From assembly GCA_964370235.1 (NCBI GenBank), contig CAYJIL010000013.1, forward strand, positions 1-34,249: a DNA stretch of 34,249 nucleotides, written 5' to 3'. This document shows, in pieces, positions 16,041 through 25,600 of the stretch (its first letter is position 1; the number at the start of each line of letters is the position of its first letter). The notes below the pieces were generated by a model. It was given only the letters and a program-made list of their open reading frames with translations. It ran no database searches and was not told the DNA's origin. The position numbers and the translations under genes were made by a program. Source of the DNA: CAYJIL01 sp964370235. Lineage in GTDB: Bacteria; Bacteroidota; Bacteroidia; Bacteroidales; Rikenellaceae.

Positions 16041-16060
16041 ATTTATCTAAATAGATAAAT
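16041..16060. promoter_or_regulatory. Inverted repeat next to the AraC-type gene promoter
   Basis: Arms ATTTATCT and AGATAAAT, each 8 bases, flank AAAT. The site ends 28 bases before the TATATTTG element and would sit at or just above the -33 position, so a bound protein could block or aid polymerase. Confidence 0.35.
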
Positions 16061-16088
16061 ATTGTACTATATTGTAGTTTTTTTGACT

Positions 16089-16096
16089 TATATTTG
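16089..16096 (+). promoter_or_regulatory. -7 element of the AraC-type regulator gene
   Basis: TATATTTG, an exact TAnnTTTG match 21 bases before the ATG at 16118. The best -33-like sequence, ATTG at 16061, is 24 bases upstream, which is longer than usual and may mean the promoter needs an activator. Confidence 0.5.
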
Positions 16097-16117
16097 TAAG
16101 TATATAGATGTAAAACT

Positions 16118-16969
16118 ATGAATGTATTTTATGAAAATATTGACCACGTCGATGGCTGTGGCTTTACAATTAGGTACGACTGTATCGAAGCCAATTTAGA
16201 GATTGGTTATCATACCCACCCCGAAATAGAGCTTCAGTATGTTTTGCGAGGTAGTGGAACACATGTTTTGGGTGATATAACCGAACCCGTACACGAGGGT
16301 GAATTAATACTTGTTCCAAAGTATATGCCACACGCATGGTATTGGGACGATTGCTCTATTGACGATAGTGGGTGTGTTGAGGAGTACGCTCTTCAGTTCA
16401 ATATTGACATGATACGTGGTGCTATTGGATCGGTAGCTGAGATGAAAAGCGTGCTAGATTATTTTGAAAACCTTACATATCCAATCGAGATACTTGGTGA
16501 AACAGCTCAAAATATAAAATGCTTGCTCATAGAGCTAAAAAAGGTTAGAGGGTCGCTAAGGTTCATCAAATTTTTGACAATCTTAGAACTTCTTAATAAC
16601 AATGTAGAGTATAGGGTTGTCGAGAGTAATGAACATGTTGATATTAGGCAAAATATACGAATGGATAATATCTACCAATACCTAGTAGATAATCATACAC
16701 GAAAAATAACCATTGATGAAATGGCTAACTTCACAGGAATGAATAAATCCTCGTTTTGTATCTATTTCAAAAAGGTGACAGGTAAAACATTCACTAGTAT
16801 ATTGAATGAATACCGTATTAATAGAGCTGCAATTATGCTATACAATAATCTTGAATTCTCTATTAATGACATCTGCTATATGGTTGGCTTTAGTGACCCA
16901 TCATATTTTAATAGAACCTTTAAAAAATATAAAGGCCGCTCTCCCATGAGTTATCGCAAAAATAGGTAA
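16118..16969 (+). CDS. AraC-family transcriptional regulator with cupin sensor domain
   Basis: A 283-residue cytoplasmic regulator. The N-terminal cupin sensor domain (about 1-110) shows YHTHPEIELQYVLRGSGTHVLGD and GELILVPKYMPHAW, the beta-strand pattern that binds sugars or similar small ligands. The C-terminal AraC DNA-binding domain (about 183-283) has two helix-turn-helix units, ITIDEMANFTGMNKSSFCIYFKKVTGKTF and FSINDICYMVGFSDPSYFNRTFKKYKGRSPMSYR, ending at the usual family C-terminus. It is transcribed away from the acyltransferase across a shared 295-base region, so that gene and itself are the natural candidate targets. It ends before a bidirectional terminator. Its ligand is not predictable. 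Confidence 0.92.
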   Translation: MNVFYENIDHVDGCGFTIRYDCIEANLEIGYHTHPEIELQYVLRGSGTHVLGDITEPVHEGELILVPKYMPHAWYWDDCSIDDSGCVEEYALQFNIDMIRGAIGSVAEMKSVLDYFENLTYPIEILGETAQNIKCLLIELKKVRGSLRFIKFLTILELLNNNVEYRVVESNEHVDIRQNIRMDNIYQYLVDNHTRKITIDEMANFTGMNKSSFCIYFKKVTGKTFTSILNEYRINRAAIMLYNNLEFSINDICYMVGFSDPSYFNRTFKKYKGRSPMSYRKNR

Positions 16970-17103
16970 TCTATTATCCATAGATAATGAACAAAAGTGC
17001 ACTTGTGTAGTGCTAGAGAGTTTTATATACCGAGCTTAGGGCTAGAAATAACACACAAAAAGATACTGGGTTTATTTGAACGCTAACCTATAAAGGCTTA
17101 TGT

Positions 17104-17142
17104 AAAAAGGGTGTTTCGATCAAAATCGAAACACCCTTTTTT
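17104..17142. terminator. Bidirectional terminator between AraC-type gene and thioredoxin
   Basis: A perfect 17-pair stem (AAAAAGGGTGTTTCGAT with its complement), loop CAAA, flanked by an A-run on the left and a T-run on the right, so it works as an intrinsic terminator on both strands. The stem core GGTGT-TCGAT is shared with the terminator at 14679. Confidence 0.88.
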
Positions 17143-17162
17143 AATTCAAGCTCAAAAAAATA

Positions 17163-17477
17163 CTATAATAGAGCCTTAACTTTTGCGTCAAGTGCGCTCT
17201 TTGTTGCTGCACCTACGTGCTTATCAACCACTGCACCATCCTTAATGAAAACGATAGTTGGGATATTGCGAACAGCAAATTTTGTAGCCATATCGTTATC
17301 AGCGTCTACATCACACTTGCCAATTACCACTTGACCGTCATACTCTGTAGCAAGCTCGTCAATAATTGGAGCAACCACTTTACATGGGCCACACCACTCT
17401 GCACTAAAATCAATAACAATAGGTTGACCTGTTGCTACTAGTTCATCATAATTTGAGGTTGTAATCTCTTTAGCCAT
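17163..17477 (-). CDS. trxA: Thioredoxin
   Basis: A 104-residue cytoplasmic thioredoxin, the disulfide reductant for ribonucleotide reductase, methionine sulfoxide reductases and peroxidases. The active site W28-C-G-P-C-K33 lies in FSAEWCGPCKVVAPIIDEL; the cis-proline region is VRNIPTIVFIKDGAVV, and the end is KSALDAKVKALL. There is no signal peptide, which separates it from periplasmic relatives. Length is that of classical thioredoxin 1. It follows dnaE on the same strand after 114 bases that contain a good promoter element (17524-17531), so it is probably transcribed on its own. It ends just before the bidirectional terminator at 17104. Confidence 0.97.
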   Translation of the reverse strand: MAKEITTSNYDELVATGQPIVIDFSAEWCGPCKVVAPIIDELATEYDGQVVIGKCDVDADNDMATKFAVRNIPTIVFIKDGAVVDKHVGAATKSALDAKVKALL

Positions 17478-17523
17478 AATAATATATATCTAAAAGTTAA
17501 TAATCATATAAGTTTTGTAGACA

Positions 17524-17531
17524 CAAATGTA
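17524..17531 (-). promoter_or_regulatory. Candidate -7 element of the thioredoxin gene
   Basis: On the minus strand TACATTTG, an exact TAnnTTTG match, 46 bases before the ATG at 17477. No clear TTTG is seen at the -33 distance. Confidence 0.45.
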
Positions 17532-17583
17532 GAAAAAATCTTCAATATAAACGTCATTTTTGCTATCATTATTTTGTTAGTTA

Positions 17584-17618
17584 CACCAAATCTATTGTAT
17601 AACATACTTGATTTGGTG
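17584..17618 (-). terminator. Hairpin across the dnaE stop codon
   Basis: Inverted repeat CACCAAATC (17584-17592) and GATTTGGTG (17610-17618), nine perfect pairs with a 17-base loop, overlapping the TAG stop of dnaE. No U-run follows on the minus strand, so it may be a weak terminator or a 3'-end stabilising structure, or chance. Confidence 0.35.
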
Positions 17619-20600
17619 CTCATTCAATATTTGAACCAACTCGCTAGAAACCTCGACCCTATATTCTCGTGAGAACATATTAACTGCAATATTTAGTTGC
17701 GGATCGCACATAACAATCTTTAGAGTGGTTTCTCCTTTGTGTGTTTGTGTGGTAGATATTAATTTATCGAGTAATACTTGGTTAAACTCCCTAATATTAA
17801 TATATATAACTAGCTCCTTAATCATCTTCTCTTTTGCCTCACGTAGCGAGATGATAGAGTTAATCTTGGGCTCTAGAAATGATGCTGTTTTAAACCTGCG
17901 AGTAAACTTACCCCTAATCAAAATTTGGTAATCTTGGTAGCAATATTTCCTAAAATTCTCAAAATCTTTGCCAAAGAGTACAAACTCAAAACTACTACTA
18001 AAGTCCTCGACCGTTAACCTACCATACATATTACCCGTTTTGGTCATGCCCGTAACTACCGAAGTTACCATACCCCCAACCGTAAACTCCTTTTCGGTGT
18101 TCACTTGAGTGTCGTTCAATTCGTCAAGCGACATATTACAGAAGTTCTCCATAATAATGCGATGGTTATCTAGCGGATGTGCCGAAATATAGATACCCAC
18201 TAGCTGCTTCTCCTTGGTGAGTGTATCTAGTGTGCTCCACTCAATATTTGTCTCACACTTTGGACGGCTAATCTCTATATCGTCGCCAAAGTCGCCAAAT
18301 AATGAATTTTCACTACTCTTTTTCTCGGCATTATATTTGTTACCATAAGCAATGAGTGCCTCTAAAAATGGCTTGTCTCCAGTAAAATACTCGCCTCTAG
18401 TTATGGTAGATATACTATCTACTGCACCTGCGGTAATGAGGTTTTCGATAGTTTTGCGATTGACCGAGTGTAGCGATATGCGCTCCACAAAATCAAATAC
18501 ATCTTTATAGTAGCCATCCTTCTCTCGTTGAGCAATAATCTCAAGTGCCGCAGCTTCGCCAACACCTTTTATTGCCACCAAGCCAAAGCGTATGTTACCT
18601 TGGGCATCAACCGAGAACTTGTTTTGACTCATGTTCAAATCGGGACCTTTTACATCGAGCTTCATGCGCTTGCACTCCTCCATAAAACCGCTCACTTTCT
18701 TTATGTCGGAAAAGTTGCGGCTAAGTAGTGCTGCCATAAATTCGGCAGGGTAGTGTGCCTTTAGGTATGCCGTTTGGTACGATACATAGGCATAGCAAGT
18801 CGAGTGCGATTTGTTGAAGGCATAGGATGCAAATGCCTCCCAGTCTGTCCATACTTTGTCGCACTTGTCTTTGTCGTGACCATTTGCCACGGCACCGTCT
18901 ATGAAGTCGCCCTTCATTTTGTCTAGTACATCACGCATTTTTTTACCCATTGCCTTACGCAGACCATCGGCCTGACCCTTGGTAAAGCCAGCCAAAGATT
19001 GCGACAGAAGCATCACCTGCTCTTGATATACAGTAATACCATAGGTCTCCTTTAGTATATCTTCCATGGCATCCAAGTCATATGTTATGGGCTCGGTACC
19101 GTGCTTGCGTGCAATAAAGTTGGGAATATATTCCATAGGCCCCGGACGATATAGTGCGTTCATGGCAATAAGGTCCTCAAAACGGTTGGGGCGAAGCGCA
19201 CGAAGGTGCTTTTTCATGCCCGGAGACTCAAACTGAAACAGCCCCGTTGTGTCACCTCGGCTATAAAGCTCATAGGTTAGAGGATCATCTAGCGGTATGG
19301 TGCTAATATCTATATCGATGCCTTTTGAGCGCTTGATATTCTCCACAGCATCCATAATGATAGATAGTGTCTTTAGACCCAAAAAGTCCATTTTCAAAAG
19401 ACCAACATCCTCTACATGCCTACCATCATACTGCACCACAAATAGTTCGGCATCTTTGTGTGTAGATACCGGGATATAGTTCTCTAGGTCGTCTTTGCCA
19501 ATAATTACTCCACAGGCGTGAATACCTGTTTGACGCACCGATCCCTCTAGCGTTTCGGCAAAGGCAAGAGTCTCGCGCACAACACTATTTTCGCTTTTTC
19601 TCTCTGCCGCTAGCTCGGGTACTTCGCTATATGCCTTGGATAGCGTTGTTCCTGGTTTTTCGGGAATTAGCTTTGCCAGGCGATCACTCTCTGAAAGAGG
19701 CAAATTTTGCACTCTAGCAACATCTCTAATAGCCATTTTTGCAGCCATCGTACCAAAGGTAATGATGTGTGCAACACGCTTTTGACCATATTTGTCTACT
19801 ACATATTTCATTACCTTTTCTCGACCATCCTCGTCAAAGTCAATATCGATATCGGGCATCGAAATACGCTCGGGGTTTAGGAAACGCTCAAATAGCAAAT
19901 CATATTTTAGTGGGTCGATGTCGGTAATGGTAAGTGCATATGCTACTACCGAGCCTGCTGCCGAACCTCGACCAGGACCTACCGAAACACCGTTCTCTCT
20001 GGCCCAGCGAATAAAGTCCCACACAATGAGGAAGTAACCGGGGAATCCCATCTTCTCCATTGTGATAAGCTCAAAATCTATTCTTTCTATTTGCTCGGGC
20101 GTTAACACATCGCCATAACGCTTGTGTGCACCTATGTATGTAATGTGGCGAAGATATAGGTTCTGCTTTGCAATCATTACTATATCGTCGTCATGAAACA
20201 GAGGTAAATGGCGCATAGCTATTGCATCGACTTGCTCGGTTGTGCTAGCCCCTTTAAAATCCTCTTTTGCAGCCTCAAGTGCAGCCGTAGCTGCCTCTTT
20301 GTTTGAGTCGCCTTTAATTTGTGCTATGGCTCGCTCCATACCTCCCGCAATAGTGTGTGCAAGCACAGCAGGCTCCATCACAAAATCGTCTGGCAGTGGG
20401 AAGTTTGGCATGAACGCTCGGTTTGATAGGGTATAGCTCTCAACCTTGTCTGCTATCTCTAGCGAGGTTGCAAGCAGCTCCTTATCAAAAAGCTCATTCA
20501 TCTGCTCATAGCTCTTTAGGAACTCTTGCTTTGTGTAGCGCATACGGTTGGGATCTTCGAGATCTTTACCCGTGTTCAAACAAATTAGGCGGTCGTGTGC

Positions 20601-21275
20601 TTCGGCATCCTCGGCGTTAATAAAGTGTACATCGTTTGATGCAACACATTTTACCCCATGCTTAACCGACAGCTTTGCAAGCTCACGGTTTACTAGTAGC
20701 TGATTGGGGTATATATCGCTCTCGAAACGCTTGTCTAGTGCCTCGTGCTGCTGCATCTCTAGGTAGAAATCTTCGCCAAATACAGACTTAAATCGCTCAA
20801 TAGTTGAAGATGCACCCTCAAGATCGCCACGCATAATTGCCTGAGGTATCTCGCCACCCAAACAAGCTGAAAGTGCAATTACACCTTTGCTATACTTTTC
20901 GATGTGCTCCCAGTCGGTACGTGGAGTGTAGTAAACACCCTCTATCCATGCGTAGGATACTAGTTTAATGAGATTGTGGTAGCCCTCTAGGTTCTTTGCT
21001 AGCAGAATCAAGTGATAACCGCTCCTGTCTTCGTTTGACTCCTTTTTGTGGCGACCACGCCTAGCAACATATACCTCACATCCTAGTATTGGTTTAACTC
21101 CTCCTTTGGTGGCCTCTTGGTGAAAAAGCTTTGCACCAAACATATTACCATGGTCTGTTATGGCAATGGCAGGCATATTTAGCTCTTTGGCTCTCTTGAC
21201 AAGAGTTTTTATGTTTGAAGCACCGTCCAATATCGAAAACTGAGTATGAACGTGCAAATGTACAAATTGTGACAT
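17592..21275 (-). CDS. dnaE: DNA polymerase III alpha subunit
   Basis: The 1227-residue catalytic subunit of the replicative polymerase. The N-terminal PHP domain begins FVHLHVHTQFSILDGA and contains AITDHGNMFGA at about 38-48. The palm region has GPGRGSAAGSVVAYAL at about 430-445 and the acidic catalytic motif PDIDIDFDEDGRE near 473-485. The fingers and beta-clamp-contacting region carry LYRPGPMEYIPNFIARKHG and FNKSHSTCYAYVSYQTAYLKAHYPAEF. A C-terminal OB-fold (EFTVGGMVTSVVTGMTKTGNMYG) follows. Length and order match DnaE1. No epsilon-type exonuclease is fused, so it is not PolC. It starts three bases after the small membrane-protein gene, which probably makes a two-gene operon. Confidence 0.97.
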   Translation of the reverse strand: MSQFVHLHVHTQFSILDGASNIKTLVKRAKELNMPAIAITDHGNMFGAKLFHQEATKGGVKPILGCEVYVARRGRHKKESNEDRSGYHLILLAKNLEGYHNLIKLVSYAWIEGVYYTPRTDWEHIEKYSKGVIALSACLGGEIPQAIMRGDLEGASSTIERFKSVFGEDFYLEMQQHEALDKRFESDIYPNQLLVNRELAKLSVKHGVKCVASNDVHFINAEDAEAHDRLICLNTGKDLEDPNRMRYTKQEFLKSYEQMNELFDKELLATSLEIADKVESYTLSNRAFMPNFPLPDDFVMEPAVLAHTIAGGMERAIAQIKGDSNKEAATAALEAAKEDFKGASTTEQVDAIAMRHLPLFHDDDIVMIAKQNLYLRHITYIGAHKRYGDVLTPEQIERIDFELITMEKMGFPGYFLIVWDFIRWARENGVSVGPGRGSAAGSVVAYALTITDIDPLKYDLLFERFLNPERISMPDIDIDFDEDGREKVMKYVVDKYGQKRVAHIITFGTMAAKMAIRDVARVQNLPLSESDRLAKLIPEKPGTTLSKAYSEVPELAAERKSENSVVRETLAFAETLEGSVRQTGIHACGVIIGKDDLENYIPVSTHKDAELFVVQYDGRHVEDVGLLKMDFLGLKTLSIIMDAVENIKRSKGIDIDISTIPLDDPLTYELYSRGDTTGLFQFESPGMKKHLRALRPNRFEDLIAMNALYRPGPMEYIPNFIARKHGTEPITYDLDAMEDILKETYGITVYQEQVMLLSQSLAGFTKGQADGLRKAMGKKMRDVLDKMKGDFIDGAVANGHDKDKCDKVWTDWEAFASYAFNKSHSTCYAYVSYQTAYLKAHYPAEFMAALLSRNFSDIKKVSGFMEECKRMKLDVKGPDLNMSQNKFSVDAQGNIRFGLVAIKGVGEAAALEIIAQREKDGYYKDVFDFVERISLHSVNRKTIENLITAGAVDSISTITRGEYFTGDKPFLEALIAYGNKYNAEKKSSENSLFGDFGDDIEISRPKCETNIEWSTLDTLTKEKQLVGIYISAHPLDNHRIIMENFCNMSLDELNDTQVNTEKEFTVGGMVTSVVTGMTKTGNMYGRLTVEDFSSSFEFVLFGKDFENFRKYCYQDYQILIRGKFTRRFKTASFLEPKINSIISLREAKEKMIKELVIYINIREFNQVLLDKLISTTQTHKGETTLKIVMCDPQLNIAVNMFSREYRVEVSSELVQILNEHQIKYVIQ

Positions 21276-21278
21276 GAC

Positions 21279-21638
21279 TTACTTTTTTGAAAGAGTAATA
21301 AAGCTGTCTATTAAAACAGAATTGCGTATGATTTTGGTGTATAACTTGCGAGGGAATATGCTAGTTACGATACCCTCAATCAGTAGCGCAAGCACTACGG
21401 CAACCCCAAAAATTATTTTGTACTGGCCGGGTGCAAGCAAGTAGGTAAAGAGCGTTGCAATAGGTATTAGCTTTAGTAGTACAACCTCTAGCCTATATGC
21501 TAGCTCGTAACGCTTGATTTGTAAATCTAGGTTCTCTTTATAAAAATCGAGTATTGCCTTATTATCAAAGTTTTGTGCTAGATCCTCTAGCTCCTTATCT
21601 GCAAGAGGTTGATAGTTTTGTAGTAATATATCTTTCAT
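21279..21638 (-). CDS. Small two-helix membrane protein of unknown function
   Basis: I do not recognise this 119-residue protein. The first half (about 1-48) is a charged, helical cytoplasmic-type segment (LADKELEDLAQNFDNKAILDFYKENLDLQIKRYELAYRLE). Two hydrophobic helices follow, VVLLKLIPIATLFTYLLAP at about 48-66 and KIIFGVAVVLALLIEGIVTSIF at about 70-91, then a basic tail that suggests a cytoplasmic end. It has no signal peptide. It stands immediately upstream of dnaE, with three bases between them. Whether the pairing with dnaE is functional or only shared transcription is open. Confidence 0.7.
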   Translation of the reverse strand: MKDILLQNYQPLADKELEDLAQNFDNKAILDFYKENLDLQIKRYELAYRLEVVLLKLIPIATLFTYLLAPGQYKIIFGVAVVLALLIEGIVTSIFPRKLYTKIIRNSVLIDSFITLSKK

Positions 21639-21697
21639 CTTATCTGTTTTATTAGCTCTGGTTGGTTAGCAATAAACCTTTCTAATTTTATGATTCA

Positions 21698-21705
21698 CAA
21701 ATATA
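21698..21705 (-). promoter_or_regulatory. Candidate -7 element for the small membrane protein-dnaE operon
   Basis: On the minus strand TATATTTG, an exact TAnnTTTG match, 60 bases before the ATG at 21638. The TTAG about 20 bases upstream lies within the last codons of metF and is one base off TTTG. It would make dnaE independent of the met genes. Confidence 0.5.
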
Positions 21706-21715
21706 CTATTCGTGA

Positions 21716-22687
21716 TTATTCTGCACTAAATATATGGCTAGCAATAGCATCGATATTGTCGGCACGCCCCATGGTATAAAAGTGTAGAATAGGCACTTTT
21801 GCAGCTTTTAGCTCTTGGCATTGCTCTATTGCCCACTCAATACCAATTTGCTTAACCTCTTTGTTATCGGCGGCTTGTGCCACACGGCTAGCTAGTGCTT
21901 GTGGTATCTCAATTGCAAATGTTTGTGGCAACATGGTTAGTTGTCGCTGGGTCGAGAATGGTTTAAGCCCCGGAATAATGGGGACATTAATTCCCGATGC
22001 AAGACATCTATCACAAAAGTCAAAAAACTTTTGGTTATCAAAAAACATTTGAGTTACTATGTAGTCGGCACCAGCGTCTATCTTGCGCTTTAGAAAGTCA
22101 ATATCCATCTGGTTATTTGCACTCTCGATATGCTTTTCGGGGTAGCCTGCTACACCTATCGAAAAGTTTGTTGGGCGGCTATTCTCCACCTCTTTGTCTA
22201 GGTATATGCCGCTGTTCATATCCGAAATTTGGCTCACTAGCTCGCTAGCGTGGCTATGTCCACCTTGTGAGGGCGAAAAGCTACGCTCGCCACGAAGATT
22301 ATCGCCTCGTAGGGCAAGCACATTCTCGATACCCATAAAGTTAAGGTCGATGAGTGCATCCTCGGTGTCATATTTAGAGAACCCACCACACAAAAGATGA
22401 GGAACAACAGGTATGCCATACTTTGCCGAAATTGCAGCCGAAATAGCCACTGTTCCCGGGCGTTTGCTCGCAACTCGTCTCTCAAGCAAGCCATCCTCAC
22501 GAGTAATGTACTTTACATCCTCGCGGTGGTATGTTACATTAATGTATGCTGGATTGTGCTTTTTGAGCATGTCGATAGTCGAAAATAGAGTCGTAATATC
22601 GTCACCCTTTAGGGGGGGTAGTAGCTCAAATGCAAATAGTGTTTTGTTTTGGGCAATTGCCCCGTTTAATATATCTATAACTTTCAT
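21716..22687 (-). CDS. metF: Methylenetetrahydrofolate reductase
   Basis: A 323-residue FAD-dependent TIM-barrel enzyme that reduces 5,10-methylene-THF to 5-methyl-THF, the methyl donor for MetH. Seen are the catalytic glutamate in FAFELLPP (Glu21), NVTYHRED, the flavin-binding LALRGDNLRGE, SIGVAGYPEKH, DYIVTQMFFDNQKFFDF, and IIPGLKPFSTQRQL. Length is close to bacterial MetF (about 300), with a short C-terminal extension. It starts 12 bases after the end of metH, so the enzyme that makes the methyl donor is co-transcribed with the one that uses it. No terminator is visible after it. Confidence 0.96.
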   Translation of the reverse strand: MKVIDILNGAIAQNKTLFAFELLPPLKGDDITTLFSTIDMLKKHNPAYINVTYHREDVKYITREDGLLERRVASKRPGTVAISAAISAKYGIPVVPHLLCGGFSKYDTEDALIDLNFMGIENVLALRGDNLRGERSFSPSQGGHSHASELVSQISDMNSGIYLDKEVENSRPTNFSIGVAGYPEKHIESANNQMDIDFLKRKIDAGADYIVTQMFFDNQKFFDFCDRCLASGINVPIIPGLKPFSTQRQLTMLPQTFAIEIPQALASRVAQAADNKEVKQIGIEWAIEQCQELKAAKVPILHFYTMGRADNIDAIASHIFSAE

Positions 22688-22699
22688 AACTTCTCTTTA

Positions 22700-25600
22700 T
22701 TAAAAATATCGTGCCTCTTTGTGTGCAAAGTATAATCCACATATCGATGATTGTGGCTGCATAGCATAGCTCTCGGTTAGTGTTATGCCTAGCTTTTGCT
22801 CAATATCGAGTATTGTAGCGATGGTTGCCTTTTGGGCATGATCGGCTAGTGCACTATATCCAAATGCTGGACGTATGCCCACAAAGTCGCCTTTGAGTAG
22901 TGTAGTGGGGTCGAATTTCTCGTCCTTTGAATATGCCCAAATTTGGGTTCTCACTACATAGTGCAAGTACTCCGATGTTGCCTCGGCAAGCCTGTCACAC
23001 AATAATCTTGTCATAATTGCCGAGTAGTCGTCGCCCTGTGCTTTGTACTCTTGTTCGATTTGCTCGCCTCCCTGCACCGTTAGGGCAAACATACCAACAT
23101 AGTCGTCTTTGCCACAGCCTTGTGGTGCAACAAAATCGGCACACGATAGGTTGAGCGAGGCGCTCTCTAGTTTGCGGTTTGCAGTAATGGTGTGCATGCC
23201 CTTTGTGCCACAATCGATATTAATTGTCTCATTGTGTGAGCTAGCTTTATATATTGCCACTGCTGCCTTTATGTGTGCTCGTTGTGCAATTTGTGCCAAT
23301 ATCTTTTGGGCGTTGCTATATAGCTCACGGGCTTGTTCGCCTTTTTGGGGATCGCCCAAAATTTGTGGGTAACGACCCGGTAGCTGCCATGCTGCAAAGA
23401 ACATTGTCCAGTTAATTAGCTCATGCACCTGCTGTGGGTCGATATTGATTATATGCTCGCCCAATTTGCTTGGTGGCACTATGTTATCGAAGCATAGCTT
23501 TGGTGCTTGTGCACGTGCTTGCTCTAGTGTTAGGTTTGTTTTGCTAGCGTGCTCTTGCCTTAGAGTCTCATATTTGGCGTCTATCTTTTGACGTAGCTCC
23601 TGCTGGCCACTGCCCAGTAGTGCCGATAGTAGCGTGGTAGTGTCAGAGGCATCTTTGCACCTAATCACCATACCATCGTATAGTGGCGCTAACTTAACGG
23701 CTGTGTGCAAGTCCGAAGTAGTTGCACCACCCACAAGTATAGGGATGCTTAGGCCTTGGTTTTGGGCTTGGGTAATGACTGTTGCCATCTCCGATAGCGA
23801 AGGTGTAATAAGACCACTTAGCAGTAGTGCATCAACCCCCTTTGCTGCCTCAATTACCGTTTGGGTAGGAACCATTACCCCCAAATCCTCTACTGCAAAA
23901 CCATTGCACGTTAGAACTATGGCAACAATATTTTTACCAATATCATGAACATCGCCCTTTACGGTAGCTATGGCAACACGCTTTTGCTGGCTCTGCTTGC
24001 CATCTTCGCTCTGCAAAAATGGCTCAAGCACTGCCACCGCTTGTTTCATTACTCGTGCGCTCTTAACCACTTGTGGCAAGAACATTTTACCCTGCCCAAA
24101 TAGCTCGCCCACACGGTTCATTCCTGCCATTAACACATCTTCGATAACAGCAAGCGGAGAACCAAGCGAGTGGTATAGCTCTAACACATCGTCTTGAATA
24201 CCAAGCGTATTACCACTAACAAGAGCATGTATAACCCTTTGCGATGTTGTCATCGAGCTACGGTTATCTACCGTTTGGCTTGTTTGTTTTTGCTCTACAA
24301 AGCTAGAAGCCATTTCGATGAGCTGCTCACAGGCCTGTGGTGAGCGATTTAGCACCACATCTTCGAGCACCTCTCTCAGCCTAGCATCTATGCTATCATA
24401 GGGCAAGAGCATGCCTGCATTAACAATTGCCATGTCCATTCCAGCCTCTTTGGCATGAAATAAAAACACCGAGTGCATTGCCTCACGAATAGCATTATTC
24501 CCCCTAAAAGAGAACGATAGATTGCTAACGCCACCGCTCACTTTTGCCCCTTGTAGGTTTTGCTTTATCCATTTAGTAGCATCGATAAAGCTAGCACCAT
24601 AACCATCATGCTCGCTAATACCGGTTGCGATGGTAAGCACATTGGGATCAAAGATAATATCGTGGGCTGCAAAGCCTGCTTTAGTCAAAATTTTATATGA
24701 TCGCTCTGCAATTTCGATTTTGCGCTCATAGCTATCGGCCTGCCCCTTTTCGTCAAAGAGCATAACCACCACAGCGGCACCAAAATTTTTGATCGTCAAA
24801 GCTTTATTAGTAAAGTCGTCCTCGCCCTCTTTTAGCGAAATAGAGTTAACAATTGCTTTGCCTTGAATATTTTTGAGTCCCTCGACAATAACGTCCCAGT
24901 CCGACGAATCAACCATCAATGGTACACGGGTAATGTCGGGCTCGCCCGATAGAATGCGCAAAAAACGCCCCATTTGCACCTTTGCATCAATCATCGCTGC
25001 ATCCATGCATATATCTATCACCTGAGCACCATCTTCGACCTGCTTGCGCACAATGTCGATAGCCTCGCCATAGTTCTCCTCACGAATCAAGCGTGCAAAT
25101 TTAGCACTACCTGCAACGTTAGCCCTCTCGCCAATGTTGACAAAATTGAGCTCGGCAGTTAGGTGTAATGGCTCTAGTCCTGCTAGGGTAGTGACTGGCT
25201 CTTTGGGCACTGCCACTCTGGGTTTGGCACTAGCTGCTCTAGCTGCAATTTGCAAAATATGCTCTGGTGTTGTACCACAACAGCCACCCACAATATTCAC
25301 AAGTTCTCGGGCAAAATATGGCTCCATCGCCTCTACCATCTGCTCAGGAGTTTGGTCATAGCCTCCAAAACCATTTGGTAGCCCTGCATTGGGGTGTACC
25401 GAAATATATTTGTCGCTATAAGACGAAAGCTCCTCTAGCGAAGGTAGTAGTTTATCTGCCCCAAACGAGCAGTTTAGCCCCACCGATAGCAGATTGTGTG
25501 CGTGTGAAATAGATATTAAGAACGCCTGAAGGCTCTGCCCCGAGAGCGTACGCCCCGATGCATCTGTCACCGTAACCGATAGCATTAGTGGTATATCTAG

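Larger units (their letters stand above)
15823..16117. promoter_or_regulatory. Divergent control region between acyltransferase and AraC-type gene
   Basis: These 295 AT-rich bases contain no gene-like frame. On the minus strand TACCTTTG (16040 to 16033) is an exact -7 match for the acyltransferase, but would give a leader of about 200 bases. A closer imperfect site lies at 15908-15916. Repeats at 15973-16027 and 16041-16060 are listed separately as possible operators. Confidence 0.5.
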
